A stretch of 57,291 nt of DNA from Cyanobacteriota bacterium (GTDB taxonomy: Bacteria > Cyanobacteriota > Cyanobacteriia > Leptolyngbyales > Leptolyngbyaceae). This document shows, in pieces, positions 26,141 through 33,726 of the stretch. Each line of letters starts with the position of its first letter. Position 1 is the first letter of the stretch. The notes beneath the pieces are model-generated. The model worked only from the letters and a program-made list of their open reading frames with translations. It was not told where the DNA came from and made no database searches. The position numbers and the translations under genes are program-made. The DNA is taken from positions 1 through 57,291 of the forward strand of contig JAPLHZ010000333.1 in the NCBI GenBank assembly GCA_026389365.1. The letters are read 5' to 3'.

Positions 26141-26440
26141 ATGGCAGTTTCTCCAGAGGAGAGGTTACACCCACGACAACCCCGATACAGTAAAGAAGAG
26201 TTTGCCCAGCGTGGCGATGCACTCTATGAATCAGAGGTGCGATCACAAGTCGAAGAAGGTAATCACGGCAAGATAGTGGCGATCGACATCGAAACTGGAG
26301 CCTTTGAACTAGCTGATGATACGATCGCCGCCACCGATCGCCTTTATGAGCGTGTACCCGATGCCCAGCCTTGGGTCATTCGGATCGGACATCGCACAGT
26401 CTATCGTTTCGGGTCGCGGAGCTTGAAGAAGTCAGTATGA
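26141..26440 (+). CDS. Hypothetical protein paired with aspartic protease-like gene
   Basis: This 99-residue soluble, charged protein (RYSKEEFAQRGDALYESEVRSQVEEGNHGKIVAIDIETGAFELADD) resembles a recurrent cyanobacterial family found just upstream of small retropepsin-like proteins. The stop codon overlaps the next ATG (ATGA), so translation is coupled. The two-gene layout looks like a toxin-antitoxin type module, though neither activity has been shown to my knowledge. ATG at 26141. Confidence 0.65.
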   Translation: MAVSPEERLHPRQPRYSKEEFAQRGDALYESEVRSQVEEGNHGKIVAIDIETGAFELADDTIAATDRLYERVPDAQPWVIRIGHRTVYRFGSRSLKKSV

Positions 26441-26808
26441 TGCAAGGCTTTGTGAATCAGAATTGTGAAGCGATGCTGCCGATCGTTGTTGGTCGTGACA
26501 ATAAACCCAGACAAATGGTTGAGGCATTGATTGATACGGGATTTACAGGATTCTTGTCCCTACCATTGTCGATGATTGAGTCGCTGGGGTTACCTTGGAT
26601 CTTCAGTGATTCTGTCACATTGGGTGATGGCAGTGAAGTAATTTTTCAGATGTACCGTGCCACTGTCATCTGGGACGGACAATTTAAGGTCGTGGATGTG
26701 GCAGAATCAGAATCAGAGCCACTTTTAGGCATGAGTTTGCTGTATGGATTTAAGCTCCAAGTTGAAGCTATTGAGCGTGGCACTGTTAGCATTGAAGCGA
26801 TGACATAG
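26437..26808 (+). CDS. Clan AA aspartic protease-like protein
   Basis: The retropepsin-like motif ALIDTGFTGFLSLP carries the catalytic D-T-G. The second conserved part, EPLLGMSLLYGFKLQVE, corresponds to the G-x-x-L/I-L-G segment and following strand. At 123 residues it would have to dimerise to form an active site, as retroviral proteases do. I start at ATG 26437, which overlaps the upstream stop, in preference to 26371. It is translationally coupled to the preceding hypothetical gene. Substrate is unknown. Confidence 0.75.
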   Translation: MMQGFVNQNCEAMLPIVVGRDNKPRQMVEALIDTGFTGFLSLPLSMIESLGLPWIFSDSVTLGDGSEVIFQMYRATVIWDGQFKVVDVAESESEPLLGMSLLYGFKLQVEAIERGTVSIEAMT

Positions 26809-26832
26809 TGAATATTAATCGGTTGGGGAGCA

Positions 26833-26860
26833 GTCTAACAACGCCCATGCACACCGATCG
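26833..26860 (+). other. Left half of a truncated attC site
   Basis: The stretch gtctaacaacgcccatgcacaccga has the R box and the t-G-cac-ccga pattern seen in the left arms of attC-1, -2, -4 and -5. No matching right arm with GTTAG follows; instead the leader of the antitoxin-like gene starts at once. A deletion has probably removed the right half. Confidence 0.5.
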
Positions 26861-26877
26861 CCCCTGAGGAAGCACCG

Positions 26878-27402
26878 ATGAATCTAGCGCGCTCAACATC
26901 TACCCGCGCAGGACATATCTTGTTGGAAACCCTAGAAGACGGTTATTCCCCATGGATTGCTGAATTTTCGGACTGTAGAGTCATTGCAGAATCCAAAGAA
27001 GCCGCGATCGCTGCTTTAGAAATCATCCTTACTAAACGAATGAAAACGATCGAAGTGATCCCATTACCGATTTCGTCTGGAAATTCTGAAAATATTTGGC
27101 TTAAACTCGGCGGCAGCTTGAAAGATAATCCTAGTTTTATTGAATGGAGCGATCGGTTCTGGGATGACAAACAGCAAAATACTGATGATGATGAAATTTT
27201 GTCTGTGGAAGACTGTCTGAGGTTGATAGGAGTTTACGAAAACTACTATCGCAGAATCCCAATCTCCGTAAAAAGAGACTACAAAAAGATATGCGAATTG
27301 CTGCGATCGCCCTTGCCAATGATGCGATCGTCTACAACACAACCAGCGGAAAAATTCATGAAAAAGTTGACTCGTCGAAAGTTTATAGTTAATGAAATGT
27401 AA
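26878..27402 (+). CDS. HicB-like antitoxin-family protein with extended C terminus
   Basis: Residues 1-70 match a cyanobacterial HicB-like antitoxin group: GHILLETLEDGYSPWIAEFSDCRVIAESKEAAIAALE. The region up to WDDKQQNTDDDEILSVEDCL is the usual tail. From about residue 115 on, the frame runs antisense-like over a decayed PIN toxin in another frame, so the real product probably ended earlier or the present C terminus is a frameshift product. A second, dead copy of its first 25 codons lies 1 kb upstream. ATG at 26878. Confidence 0.6.
   Translation: MNLARSTSTRAGHILLETLEDGYSPWIAEFSDCRVIAESKEAAIAALEIILTKRMKTIEVIPLPISSGNSENIWLKLGGSLKDNPSFIEWSDRFWDDKQQNTDDDEILSVEDCLRLIGVYENYYRRIPISVKRDYKKICELLRSPLPMMRSSTTQPAEKFMKKLTRRKFIVNEM
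27222..27392 (+). pseudogene. C-terminal remnant of a VapC/PIN toxin
   Basis: In a frame different from the 26878 ORF the sequence reads VDRSLRKLLSQNPNLRKKRL, then D-M-R-I-A-A-I-A-L-A-N-D-A-I-V, ending at TAA. The D-x-x-I-A-A-x-A-L-A-N pattern is the C-terminal conserved part of VapC PIN domains. The N-terminal half with the first Asp is missing. It follows its presumed antitoxin gene, so this was once a complete pair. Confidence 0.55.
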
Positions 27403-27515
27403 CACGCCTTTTTAACCCTAATTAGCTGATAAAAATTCGTTTTGCACTCTAGATTGAACTCAAAAATGTTATTGCCGTTATAATCTAAAGATATTTGTTT
27501 TTAGAGGGTATAACT

Positions 27516-27758
27516 ATGACAAATCAAGAGGTTTTAAGCGAGTTTTTATCTCTCCCTGCTGACGCACAAAGCCAAGTAGTCAGTCTGATAGCCTTCTTGA
27601 AGCAGAAGTACACGTATGCTGAACCGCACTCTCCTTCATTAAAAGTTGATTTAGTGAATGATCCTTTTGTTGGAATGTGGCGCGATCGTCAAGATTTAGG
27701 TAGCACTACTTGGGTGCGAAATTTACGACAAAGCGAGTGGTCAAAGACAAATGGCTAG
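27516..27758 (+). CDS. VapB-like antitoxin (DUF2281-type)
   Basis: I start at ATG 27516, behind AGAGGG, giving 80 residues. The N terminus (NQEVLSEFLSLPADAQSQVVSLIAFLK) is a helical DNA-binding or dimer region. The C terminus FVGMWRDRQDLGSTTWVRNLRQSEW is the toxin-binding tail typical of cyanobacterial antitoxins placed before VapC. The stop overlaps the start of the next gene by 8 nt, so the pair was translationally coupled. The toxin gene is broken, leaving the antitoxin as an orphan. Confidence 0.8.
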   Translation: MTNQEVLSEFLSLPADAQSQVVSLIAFLKQKYTYAEPHSPSLKVDLVNDPFVGMWRDRQDLGSTTWVRNLRQSEWSKTNG

Positions 27759-28245
27759 TTCCACTATCGTAGATACCGACATAATCATTGATGTTGGTCG
27801 TGGTATTCCTGAAGCCGCCAATTGTCTGCAAAGGCTAAAATCAAGTTCCAGATTGGCAATTAGCATAGTCACAACAAATGGAATTAATTGTTGGATGCAC
27901 TAACAAGGAATGAGAACTAAATAAGATCCAGAACTGGGATTCCCTTAAACTCTTCCTAGAAGCCATAAGGGTTTCAAGAATTATGAGTGTTATTAAATCC
28001 TCGTTCCCAAGTCAGAATTACGGACTCTAGAAAAATTCCTCCAACAGTTTGAGGTAATTAGAATTGACCAGCCTATTTCAGATAAAGCGGTTGACTTGTT
28101 ACGATTGTATCGGCTAAGTCATGGCTTACTCATTGCCGATGGCTTGATCGCAGCTACGGCAATCATATACGAGTCACCTTTCATAACCAAAAACCAACGA
28201 GATTACCGATTTATCCAGAATCTCAATCTATTACCCTACCTGTAG
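27751..28245 (+). pseudogene. VapC/PIN toxin broken by frameshift and small insertion
   Basis: The start MASSTIVDTDIIIDVGRG has the first PIN aspartates. Around 27875 the frame shifts (expected T-M-E-L-I-V-G-C-T-N-K-E). About 100 bp of foreign sequence follow, then the second half resumes: LEKFLQQFEVIRIDQPISDKAVDLL, HGLLIADGLIAATAI and ITKNQRDYRFI, ending at TAG. All catalytic positions can be recognised across the pieces. The product would be a tRNA- or rRNA-cleaving RNase if intact. Confidence 0.75.
27907..28007. repeat. About 101-bp MITE-like insertion in vapC
   Basis: Imperfect terminal inverted repeats ggaatgagaactaaataa and ttattaaatcctcgttcc (14 of 18 match) bound the segment that interrupts the PIN gene. 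It is A+T rich, has no ORF and fits a miniature inverted-repeat element. Exact ends are uncertain by several bases. Confidence 0.55.
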
Positions 28246-28251
28246 CCAAAA

Positions 28252-28335
28252 GCCTAACGCTGCGTTGATACGGACGGTACAGAGGTTATCGGTAGGTGTT
28301 CGAGGTTGTCTGCCGCGTTCTAACTGATGTTAACC
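28252..28335 (+). other. attC-3, degenerate candidate site
   Basis: It starts gcctaac right after the broken vapC and ends gttaacc. The arms pair only partly (taac plus gttgatacgg against ccgcgttctaac), so it is weaker than the other four. Size (84 bp) and position between two unrelated modules support a decayed attC. Confidence 0.4.
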
Positions 28336-28490
28336 ACCAGAAGGCATTATTCAAAAACTTCTTTTCTCTACTGGATGAAAGTGAGCCGATCACGAGCGGC
28401 TGGGAACTTTAGTGGAGGCAATCAAGTTAGTCATGGAGAGCGCCATCGTTCATAATAGACGGTAGACACCTTCAACCTTAGGAGCCGTCT

Positions 28491-28718
28491 ATGTTGCTAC
28501 AAGAAGTCAAGGAACAGGTCTTCAAACTGCCACCAAGCGATCGTCTTGCGTTAGTCAGTGCCATCATTGAGTCCTTACAAGAACAGCCAGTTCCCAGGGC
28601 TGATCGTTCTGACGCGATTCAACGGATGCGAGGCTTACTAAAGACAGACCAACCTGCACCGACCGATGAGGAAGTGGCAGCGATGTTAGACGAGCGACGG
28701 GTGGAGAGGTATCTTTAG
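28491..28718 (+). CDS. Antitoxin of a VapBC-type pair
   Basis: The 75-residue protein begins MLLQEVKEQVFKLPPSDRLALVSAIIESLQ, a common helical N terminus of small cyanobacterial antitoxins, and ends with an acidic-to-basic tail (PAPTDEEVAAMLDERRVERYL) likely to wrap the toxin. ATG follows TAGGAG by 6 nt. The stop codon overlaps the first base of the toxin GTG. Unlike the other modules in the array, this pair appears intact. Confidence 0.8.
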   Translation: MLLQEVKEQVFKLPPSDRLALVSAIIESLQEQPVPRADRSDAIQRMRGLLKTDQPAPTDEEVAAMLDERRVERYL

Positions 28719-29146
28719 TGAGGGTATTAATTGATACCAATATCACCTTGGATTTTCTGTTGCGACGAGAGCCATTTTTCCAAGATGCAGAGTTGATATT
28801 TCAAGCGATCGATGTGGGTCAAGTCATCGGCTATGTTACGGCAACAACGCTCACGGATATTTTCTACATTTCTCGCAAACATACTCGCAGTGTTGATCAA
28901 GCACGGCAAGCAGTTTCAGAAACGTTGACTGTTATGGTCGTTTGTCCAATTGATCGAGCCGTTTTGGAATCAGCCTTCAACTCTGGCTTGGTTGATTTTG
29001 AAGATGCTGTTCAAATTTTTGGTGCGGTTTCCCAAGGGTTAGATGGTATTCTGACCCGCGATAATAAAGGCTTTTTGAGTTCGCCCATACCTGTTTTTTC
29101 CATTCAAGAGTTGTTGCAGCAACTGGGGACGCAGAATCGGGGGTAG
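28718..29146 (+). CDS. PIN-domain toxin (VapC family)
   Basis: This 142-residue PIN ribonuclease has acidic residues in VLIDTNITLDFLLRREPF, in LTDIFYISRK, in LVDFEDAVQ and in LTRDNKGF, the four positions needed for metal-dependent RNA cleavage. It starts with GTG overlapping the antitoxin stop by one base. The subgroup with DTNIxLD and DIFYISRK is common in cyanobacteria. It is followed after about 50 nt by attC-4, so the pair is cassette cargo that may stabilise the array. Confidence 0.87.
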   Translation: MRVLIDTNITLDFLLRREPFFQDAELIFQAIDVGQVIGYVTATTLTDIFYISRKHTRSVDQARQAVSETLTVMVVCPIDRAVLESAFNSGLVDFEDAVQIFGAVSQGLDGILTRDNKGFLSSPIPVFSIQELLQQLGTQNRG

Positions 29147-29197
29147 TTGGTGAGGATGCATAGATCTCGATCGTATTGTCAGGTTGTCGCAAACGCA

Positions 29198-29284
29198 GTC
29201 CAACCACCCTAGTGCAGCGGACGGAATCAAGATCTTGGTGGTGAGGCAAAAGCTATCTGCCGCCGCTGACTAGGAACGTTAGAA
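29198..29284 (+). other. attC-4 integron recombination site
   Basis: It starts gtccaac (RYYYAAC) and ends gttagaa, 87 bp. The arms ccctagt-G-cagcgg and ccgctg-actagg pair with one extrahelical G at the conserved place. The right half gccgccgctga and gttagaaagatag are nearly shared with attC-2. Confidence 0.8.
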
Positions 29285-29379
29285 AGATAGTGAGATCGCC
29301 CTCTCAAGCAACCGCCAGCAAATGCGAGTATCAATTAGCTCGATCGAGATTCCGTTATAATTTCAATATGACCGATCGC
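29278..29379 (+). repeat. Repeat B, copy 2 (leader after attC-4)
   Basis: This copy matches 25712-25811 with few changes, including ttccgttataatttcaatatgaccgatcgc. It is followed by a fragment of the prxQ 3' end and then repeat A copy 2. Confidence 0.75.
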
Positions 29380-29397
29380 GGATCCATTGCGGGTTCC

Positions 29398-29432
29398 GAT
29401 CGTAATGATGTGAAGTATACGAAATGGATTAG
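29398..29432 (+). pseudogene. Fragment of prxQ 3' end
   Basis: The sequence gatcgtaatgatgtgaagtatacgaaatgg translates D-R-N-D-V-K-Y-T-K-W and matches D-R-N-G-V-K-Y-A-K-R of prxQ (22695 onward). It continues straight into the region downstream of prxQ, so an internal part of the prxQ tail has been deleted. Confidence 0.65.
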
Positions 29433-29744
29433 TTTCATGGGGACATGGCTGGCTGAGATATGGCGGCTATGTCCCTGATGCCGATCGGGAGTTGAGGAGA
29501 ATCGATCGAACTCTTTTTGTCACTGGGTTTTGGTATTTTGACTGGGTGGAAAGTGGGGCTGATTGGTTGGGCGATCTGAGGGGCGATCGTTACAAAATGC
29601 AGCAGCAATAATTTCCTTTTAAGGCTGATTTGGCTGACAGTTTCAATCTTTCTACGTATAATGACAGAATATTTGGAAACATTCTGCCTATCACCCCTGA
29701 TTTTGGTAGATAGGTGGAAAATTTCCACCTACTAATTGTTAGAC
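29433..29744 (+). repeat. 310-bp repeat A, copy 2 (attI-like end, GTTAG core)
   Basis: This copy is nearly identical to 22821-23132 and ends in ctactaattgttagac. A cassette gene (kinase) starts 29 nt after it. Two copies of the same element, each followed by a cassette gene and an attC, indicate tandem duplication of the platform. Confidence 0.6.
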
Positions 29745-29773
29745 AGCGGTTTTTAGTTGAGTGAGTAAGATAA

Positions 29774-30586
29774 GTGAAAAAAATATCAGACATACAATCA
29801 TTAGTAGCTGAAATTAACTTAAGGAAACCTAGCATTACGGTTGTTGATGGTTATCCTGGCACTGGAAAATCTACTATTGGATCATTAATTTCTAAGTCGC
29901 TTGATATACCCCTAGTATCTCTAGATAGCTATTTAAATCCAAATCAGGGTAAATATCTATCCAGTATTAGATATGAGTACTTAAAGCAAACTTTGCAAAA
30001 GCGCCCGCTTATTGTAGAAGGTATCTGTTCACTAGAAATACTATCTCGGCTGCATGAAAGTTACGATTGCTTAGTTTACATAACTGCTTCAGTTGCATTG
30101 ACTAACAGTAGTGATAAAGTTATACAAGAAGTTGGTGCGTATCATGAAGGGTGGAACCCATGTGAACGCGCTGATATTTGTTTCAACAACGACAAACCAT
30201 TAAACCCATTAAACGTATTGAGGAAAAAAATGTCTACAGATAGAACAGCCATTGATGTAACTTACATTAAAGCTACAACGCAATTTGCTATTGTTCTTGC
30301 TTGCGGAGGAATGTTAAGTCTTGTCATTGGCTTGGTTGTTCTCCTAAGCGGCGTAGAAGGACAAGATGAAACTGTAGTGAAAATAGGTGGTTTTAACCTT
30401 TCAGCCAAAGGATTAGGGGCTGTTATTATGGGGACTTCATCTGTTTGGGCGTTCTTCTCATATCAATCAAGACCAAAGTACTCTCACTCAAGGGAAGTTA
30501 CTGAAGGGTTTGATCCAGAATCTAACCGTACGTACCGACGTGAAGTTGAATCATCAACAATAATACGTGTAAATGATCATAGTTAA
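29774..30586 (+). CDS. P-loop kinase-like protein with two membrane helices
   Basis: The N-terminal domain has Walker A VDGYPGTGKSTIG, then VSLDSYLNPNQGKYLSSIRYEYL and RPLIVEGICSLEIL, a layout like uridine kinase or phosphoribulokinase-type small-molecule kinases. From residue 155 on, two hydrophobic segments (TQFAIVLACGGMLSLVIGLVVLL and KGLGAVIMGTSSVWAFFSY) anchor it in a membrane. The combination is unusual for a metabolic kinase. It opens with GTG at 29774 and lies between repeat A copy 2 and attC-5, so it is a cassette gene. Substrate is unknown. Confidence 0.7.
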   Translation: MKKISDIQSLVAEINLRKPSITVVDGYPGTGKSTIGSLISKSLDIPLVSLDSYLNPNQGKYLSSIRYEYLKQTLQKRPLIVEGICSLEILSRLHESYDCLVYITASVALTNSSDKVIQEVGAYHEGWNPCERADICFNNDKPLNPLNVLRKKMSTDRTAIDVTYIKATTQFAIVLACGGMLSLVIGLVVLLSGVEGQDETVVKIGGFNLSAKGLGAVIMGTSSVWAFFSYQSRPKYSHSREVTEGFDPESNRTYRREVESSTIIRVNDHS

Positions 30587-30791
30587 TTTTAGTCTAAGTC
30601 ATAGCCTTCAAAGATTGATATGCTACTGAATCTTACCAACTAGCGGTTTGTTTGATAAACGTATGTACGCAGAATTAGATATTAGATTGTAACTCAAAGT
30701 TAAATACTTTTCGTAATGCACTAACAATTAGGTTGATGTTAGAGATTAGAAGCTCTTCCAGTAGCAATAGAGTATTCTCGTAATATCTGAT

Positions 30792-30878
30792 GTCTAACAA
30801 ATCGCTGCACCGGAACGTTGCAAGTTGGTTGGCTGAGTTGTAAAGGTTGTCTGCGTCCGGTGAGCTTGATAGTTAGAA
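30792..30878 (+). other. attC-5 integron recombination site
   Basis: It starts gtctaac and ends gttagaa, 87 bp. The arms gct-G-caccgga and tccggtg-agc pair with the same extrahelical G. The left arm caccgga core equals that of attC-1. It ends the last cassette before pcrA. Confidence 0.8.
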
Positions 30879-30932
30879 AGATAGTACGATCGCACTCTCA
30901 ACCAACCGCCAGCAAATGCGAGTATCAATTAG
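30872..30932 (+). repeat. Repeat B, copy 3 (short)
   Basis: The stretch gttagaaagatagtacgatcg to aatgcgagtatcaattag matches the first 60 bp of copies 1 and 2 and then diverges. About 100 bp of unassigned sequence follow before the prxQ-tail copy. Confidence 0.7.
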
Positions 30933-31040
30933 GACTTGCTGATTTAGAGGATGAAGAAATCTCTCCAAGCACCGGAAAATCGCCCATCAACTCCTACTCA
31001 ATTCACTTCCGATCGCTTACGGTTATGGATCGAGAGTTTA

Positions 31041-31117
31041 GATCGTAATGGTGTGAAGTATGCAGAAGGGATTAGCGCGATCGGTTAGTTTCGTGGGGAC
31101 ATAGGGTGCTGTGTCCC
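31041..31117 (+). pseudogene. prxQ tail plus terminator, second displaced copy
   Basis: The frame reads D-R-N-G-V-K-Y-A-E-G-I then S-A-I-G-stop, which equals the prxQ tail with an internal deletion. It is followed by ttcgtggggacatagggtgctgtgtccc, a shortened version of the prxQ terminator. It ends 9 nt before the pcrA stop codon, so it probably shows the original prxQ-pcrA junction. Confidence 0.65.
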
Positions 31118-31126
31118 TAACTTGAT

Positions 31127-33493
31127 CTAGATCACCTTACGCATTGGAGCCATTCGCGGATCAAGGATTTTGTGACCACTTTCGGGAAACTTAATGCCCA
31201 AATGCAATTTGCTCGATGATGCAAACACATGGGTAACAGTGCCCGTGCCAAACGCTTCATGCACAACCTTATCGCCAGTCAGCCAGTCCTGAGGCGCATT
31301 GTCGCGGGGTTGAAACTTGGGTTTGGGTTCACGGATGGCCTGAGCTTCGGTCGCTTTTCCTAGACTTTTCGCCCATTTGGCCGGAGGTGGACTGTTGGTT
31401 TCCATTAAATCGGTCGGAAGTTCAGCGAGAAATAGTGAGGGCGATGCGGGTTCGCGGTTGCCATAAAGACGACGGGCGCGGGCGTGGGTAATAAACAATA
31501 ACTCCTGGGCACGGGTGATGCCGACATAACACAGACGACGTTCTTCTTCTATTGCAGCGGGATCATCCAGCGATCGGTAACTCGGGAACAATCCTTGCTC
31601 TAACCCCACGAGGAATACCACAGGAAACTCCAATCCTTTTGAAGCATGAAGCGTCATTAGGGAAACTTTTTTATCTTCTTCATTTGTAGAATCCATATCC
31701 GACGACAATGCAGCACTCGCCAAAAATCCAGTCAATGACTTATCTTCGTCACTATCTTCTTCAAATTGCAACACAGCGTTATAAAGCTCTTTAACATTTT
31801 GCATCCGATCTTGCGCTTCATCGGTGTCCTGGGATTTTAGTTCAGCCAAATATCCCGAAGTCTCAAGAATATCCTGAACTAATGTCGAAGCCGATACCGT
31901 GTCCCGTTGAGCCTGAGCATTACGAATCACATCAGCAAATGCCAATACTCCTTTAGACGATCGGCCAGCCAAGGTCCGCACAGAGGTTTCATCTTTAAGA
32001 ATTTCCCACAAGGGAACCTGAAGTTCAACGGCAGCGCGCACAAGGGAATCGATCGTTGCTTTACCGACACCCCGCTTTGGAGTATTGATAACGCGCAACA
32101 AACTGACCGAATCCGCTGGATTGGCGACAGCACGCAAATAGGCAACCACATCTTTAATTTCTTTACGATCGTAAAACCGCAAGCCGCCAATCACACGATA
32201 GGGAACCCCCGCCCGCACTAAGGATTCTTCCAACGCACGAGACTGAGCATTGGTCCGGTAGAGAATCGCAAATTTACCGAAATCGAGTTCTGGATTTTTA
32301 CGTTCAAGGGATTCAACTTGTTGTCTCACAAATTCCGCTTCGTCAATCTCATCTTCACAACGATGGAGTCGAATCGGTTCGCCTTGGCCTCGGGTTGGTT
32401 TTAGTACTTTGTCAATGCGTTCAGTATTGTGTTCAATTAAGGCATTAGCCATTTGTAAAATATTAGCCGTCGATCGATAATTTTCTTCAAGCTTAACCAT
32501 GGACTGGGTTTCAGCATCTTCTAGCCCATCACCAAAGTCACTTTGAAAGCCCATTAGAATAGTAAAATCAGCGCTGCGGAATGAGTAAATAGATTGATCC
32601 GCATCACCTACCACAAAGACCGATCGATAGTCCCAATCATCAAATTCATTAGGATCTTTCCCATTGGTCGTGAGCATTTGAATCAAATCATATTGCGTCC
32701 GGTTTGTATCTTGATATTCATCGACTAAAATATGTCTAAACCGTTTATGCCAATAGCCGCGAACGAGTTCATTTTGACGAAACAGTTTTACAAGCATTAA
32801 GATCAAATCATCAAAATCTAATGCATTGTTTTCAGCCAAACGATCGAGATAACATTCATATACATTTGCAATGACTCGTCCCCGGAAGTTATTCTGTTCT
32901 TGTTCAAATTCTTGGGGCGTTAGACCTTGATTTTTTGCATTACTAATAGCAAACCGAACGGCACGGGGTTCAAATTTTTTGTCGTCTAAATTCAGCTTAT
33001 TAACAATGATGTCTTTGATTAAGTCTTTCACATCAGATTCATCAAAAATCGAGAATGTTTTGGTCCATTTACGACCTTTTGGATCTTGGTATTTTTCAAT
33101 ATCAAACCGCAAGATTCGACAACATAATGCGTGAAATGTACCAATCCACAGCTCTTTGGTGATGTTTTTATAGACTTGCGATCGGAGTTTTGTTTGTTCC
33201 GATTGTGATAAGGCATCGAGGGGCTTGCCGTGGGTGCTGTGAGATTGCTGATCGGCAAATAGCTTTTCGACCCGATCTTTCATTTCCTTGGCCGCTTTAT
33301 TTGTAAAGGTGACGGCTAGAATATTTTCCGGGTCAGTGCGATGGGTGAGGACGAGGTTTGCAATACGATAAGTCAGCGCCCGAGTCTTTCCTGATCCTGC
33401 GCCTGCAACAACTAAGAGCGGTCCACAATAATGCTCCACCGATTGACGCTGGGAAGGATTGAGATGAGCAAGAAAATCAGTGAATTTGGGCAT
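31127..33493 (-). CDS. pcrA: UvrD/PcrA-type DNA helicase
   Basis: This superfamily 1A 3'-5' helicase unwinds DNA in repair and during replication restart. Motif Q/I: LNPSQRQSVEHYCGPLLVVAGAGSGKTRAL; motif II: HILVDEYQDTNRTQYDL; motif III: VGDADQSIYSFRSAD; motif IV: LEENYRSTANILQMAN; motif V/VI: MTLHASKGLEFPVVFLVG and RLCYVGITRAQE. The C-terminal Tudor-like domain seen in PcrA is present (WLTGDKVVHEAFGTGTVTHV). At 788 residues it is full length. ATG at 33493. It converges with the cassette array. Confidence 0.95.
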   Translation of the reverse strand: MPKFTDFLAHLNPSQRQSVEHYCGPLLVVAGAGSGKTRALTYRIANLVLTHRTDPENILAVTFTNKAAKEMKDRVEKLFADQQSHSTHGKPLDALSQSEQTKLRSQVYKNITKELWIGTFHALCCRILRFDIEKYQDPKGRKWTKTFSIFDESDVKDLIKDIIVNKLNLDDKKFEPRAVRFAISNAKNQGLTPQEFEQEQNNFRGRVIANVYECYLDRLAENNALDFDDLILMLVKLFRQNELVRGYWHKRFRHILVDEYQDTNRTQYDLIQMLTTNGKDPNEFDDWDYRSVFVVGDADQSIYSFRSADFTILMGFQSDFGDGLEDAETQSMVKLEENYRSTANILQMANALIEHNTERIDKVLKPTRGQGEPIRLHRCEDEIDEAEFVRQQVESLERKNPELDFGKFAILYRTNAQSRALEESLVRAGVPYRVIGGLRFYDRKEIKDVVAYLRAVANPADSVSLLRVINTPKRGVGKATIDSLVRAAVELQVPLWEILKDETSVRTLAGRSSKGVLAFADVIRNAQAQRDTVSASTLVQDILETSGYLAELKSQDTDEAQDRMQNVKELYNAVLQFEEDSDEDKSLTGFLASAALSSDMDSTNEEDKKVSLMTLHASKGLEFPVVFLVGLEQGLFPSYRSLDDPAAIEEERRLCYVGITRAQELLFITHARARRLYGNREPASPSLFLAELPTDLMETNSPPPAKWAKSLGKATEAQAIREPKPKFQPRDNAPQDWLTGDKVVHEAFGTGTVTHVFASSSKLHLGIKFPESGHKILDPRMAPMRKVI

Positions 33494-33559
33494 GATGCGG
33501 CGCTCAAAGCGTGGACTCTAGACGGGTAAACCTTTACCATACCGCGTCCCCGACATACC

Positions 33560-33720
33560 TGCAACGCCCAAGTTTTCATCATGGTGGTCGAATTGAAGCC
33601 TTAATTGAAGCAGCGGGATACAAAGGATATATTTACTGCCCTATTCTCCGGACCTAAATCGAATTGAGAAATGTTGGGCTTGGATTAAAAGTCGGGTTCG
33701 TAGTTTGAACTCGACGAAGA
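33560..33720 (+). pseudogene. IS630-type transposase remnant
   Basis: Across two frames the sequence reads H-H-G-G-R-I-E-A-L-I-E-A-A-G and then S-P-D-L-N-R-I-E-K-C-W-A-W-I-K-S-R-V-R-S. That is the catalytic Glu part of an IS630/Tc1-mariner transposase (P-Y-S-P-D-L-N-P-I-E). About 50 codons remain and the frame is broken in between. It sits between pcrA and priA. Confidence 0.65.
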
Positions 33721-33726
33721 CTAAAC

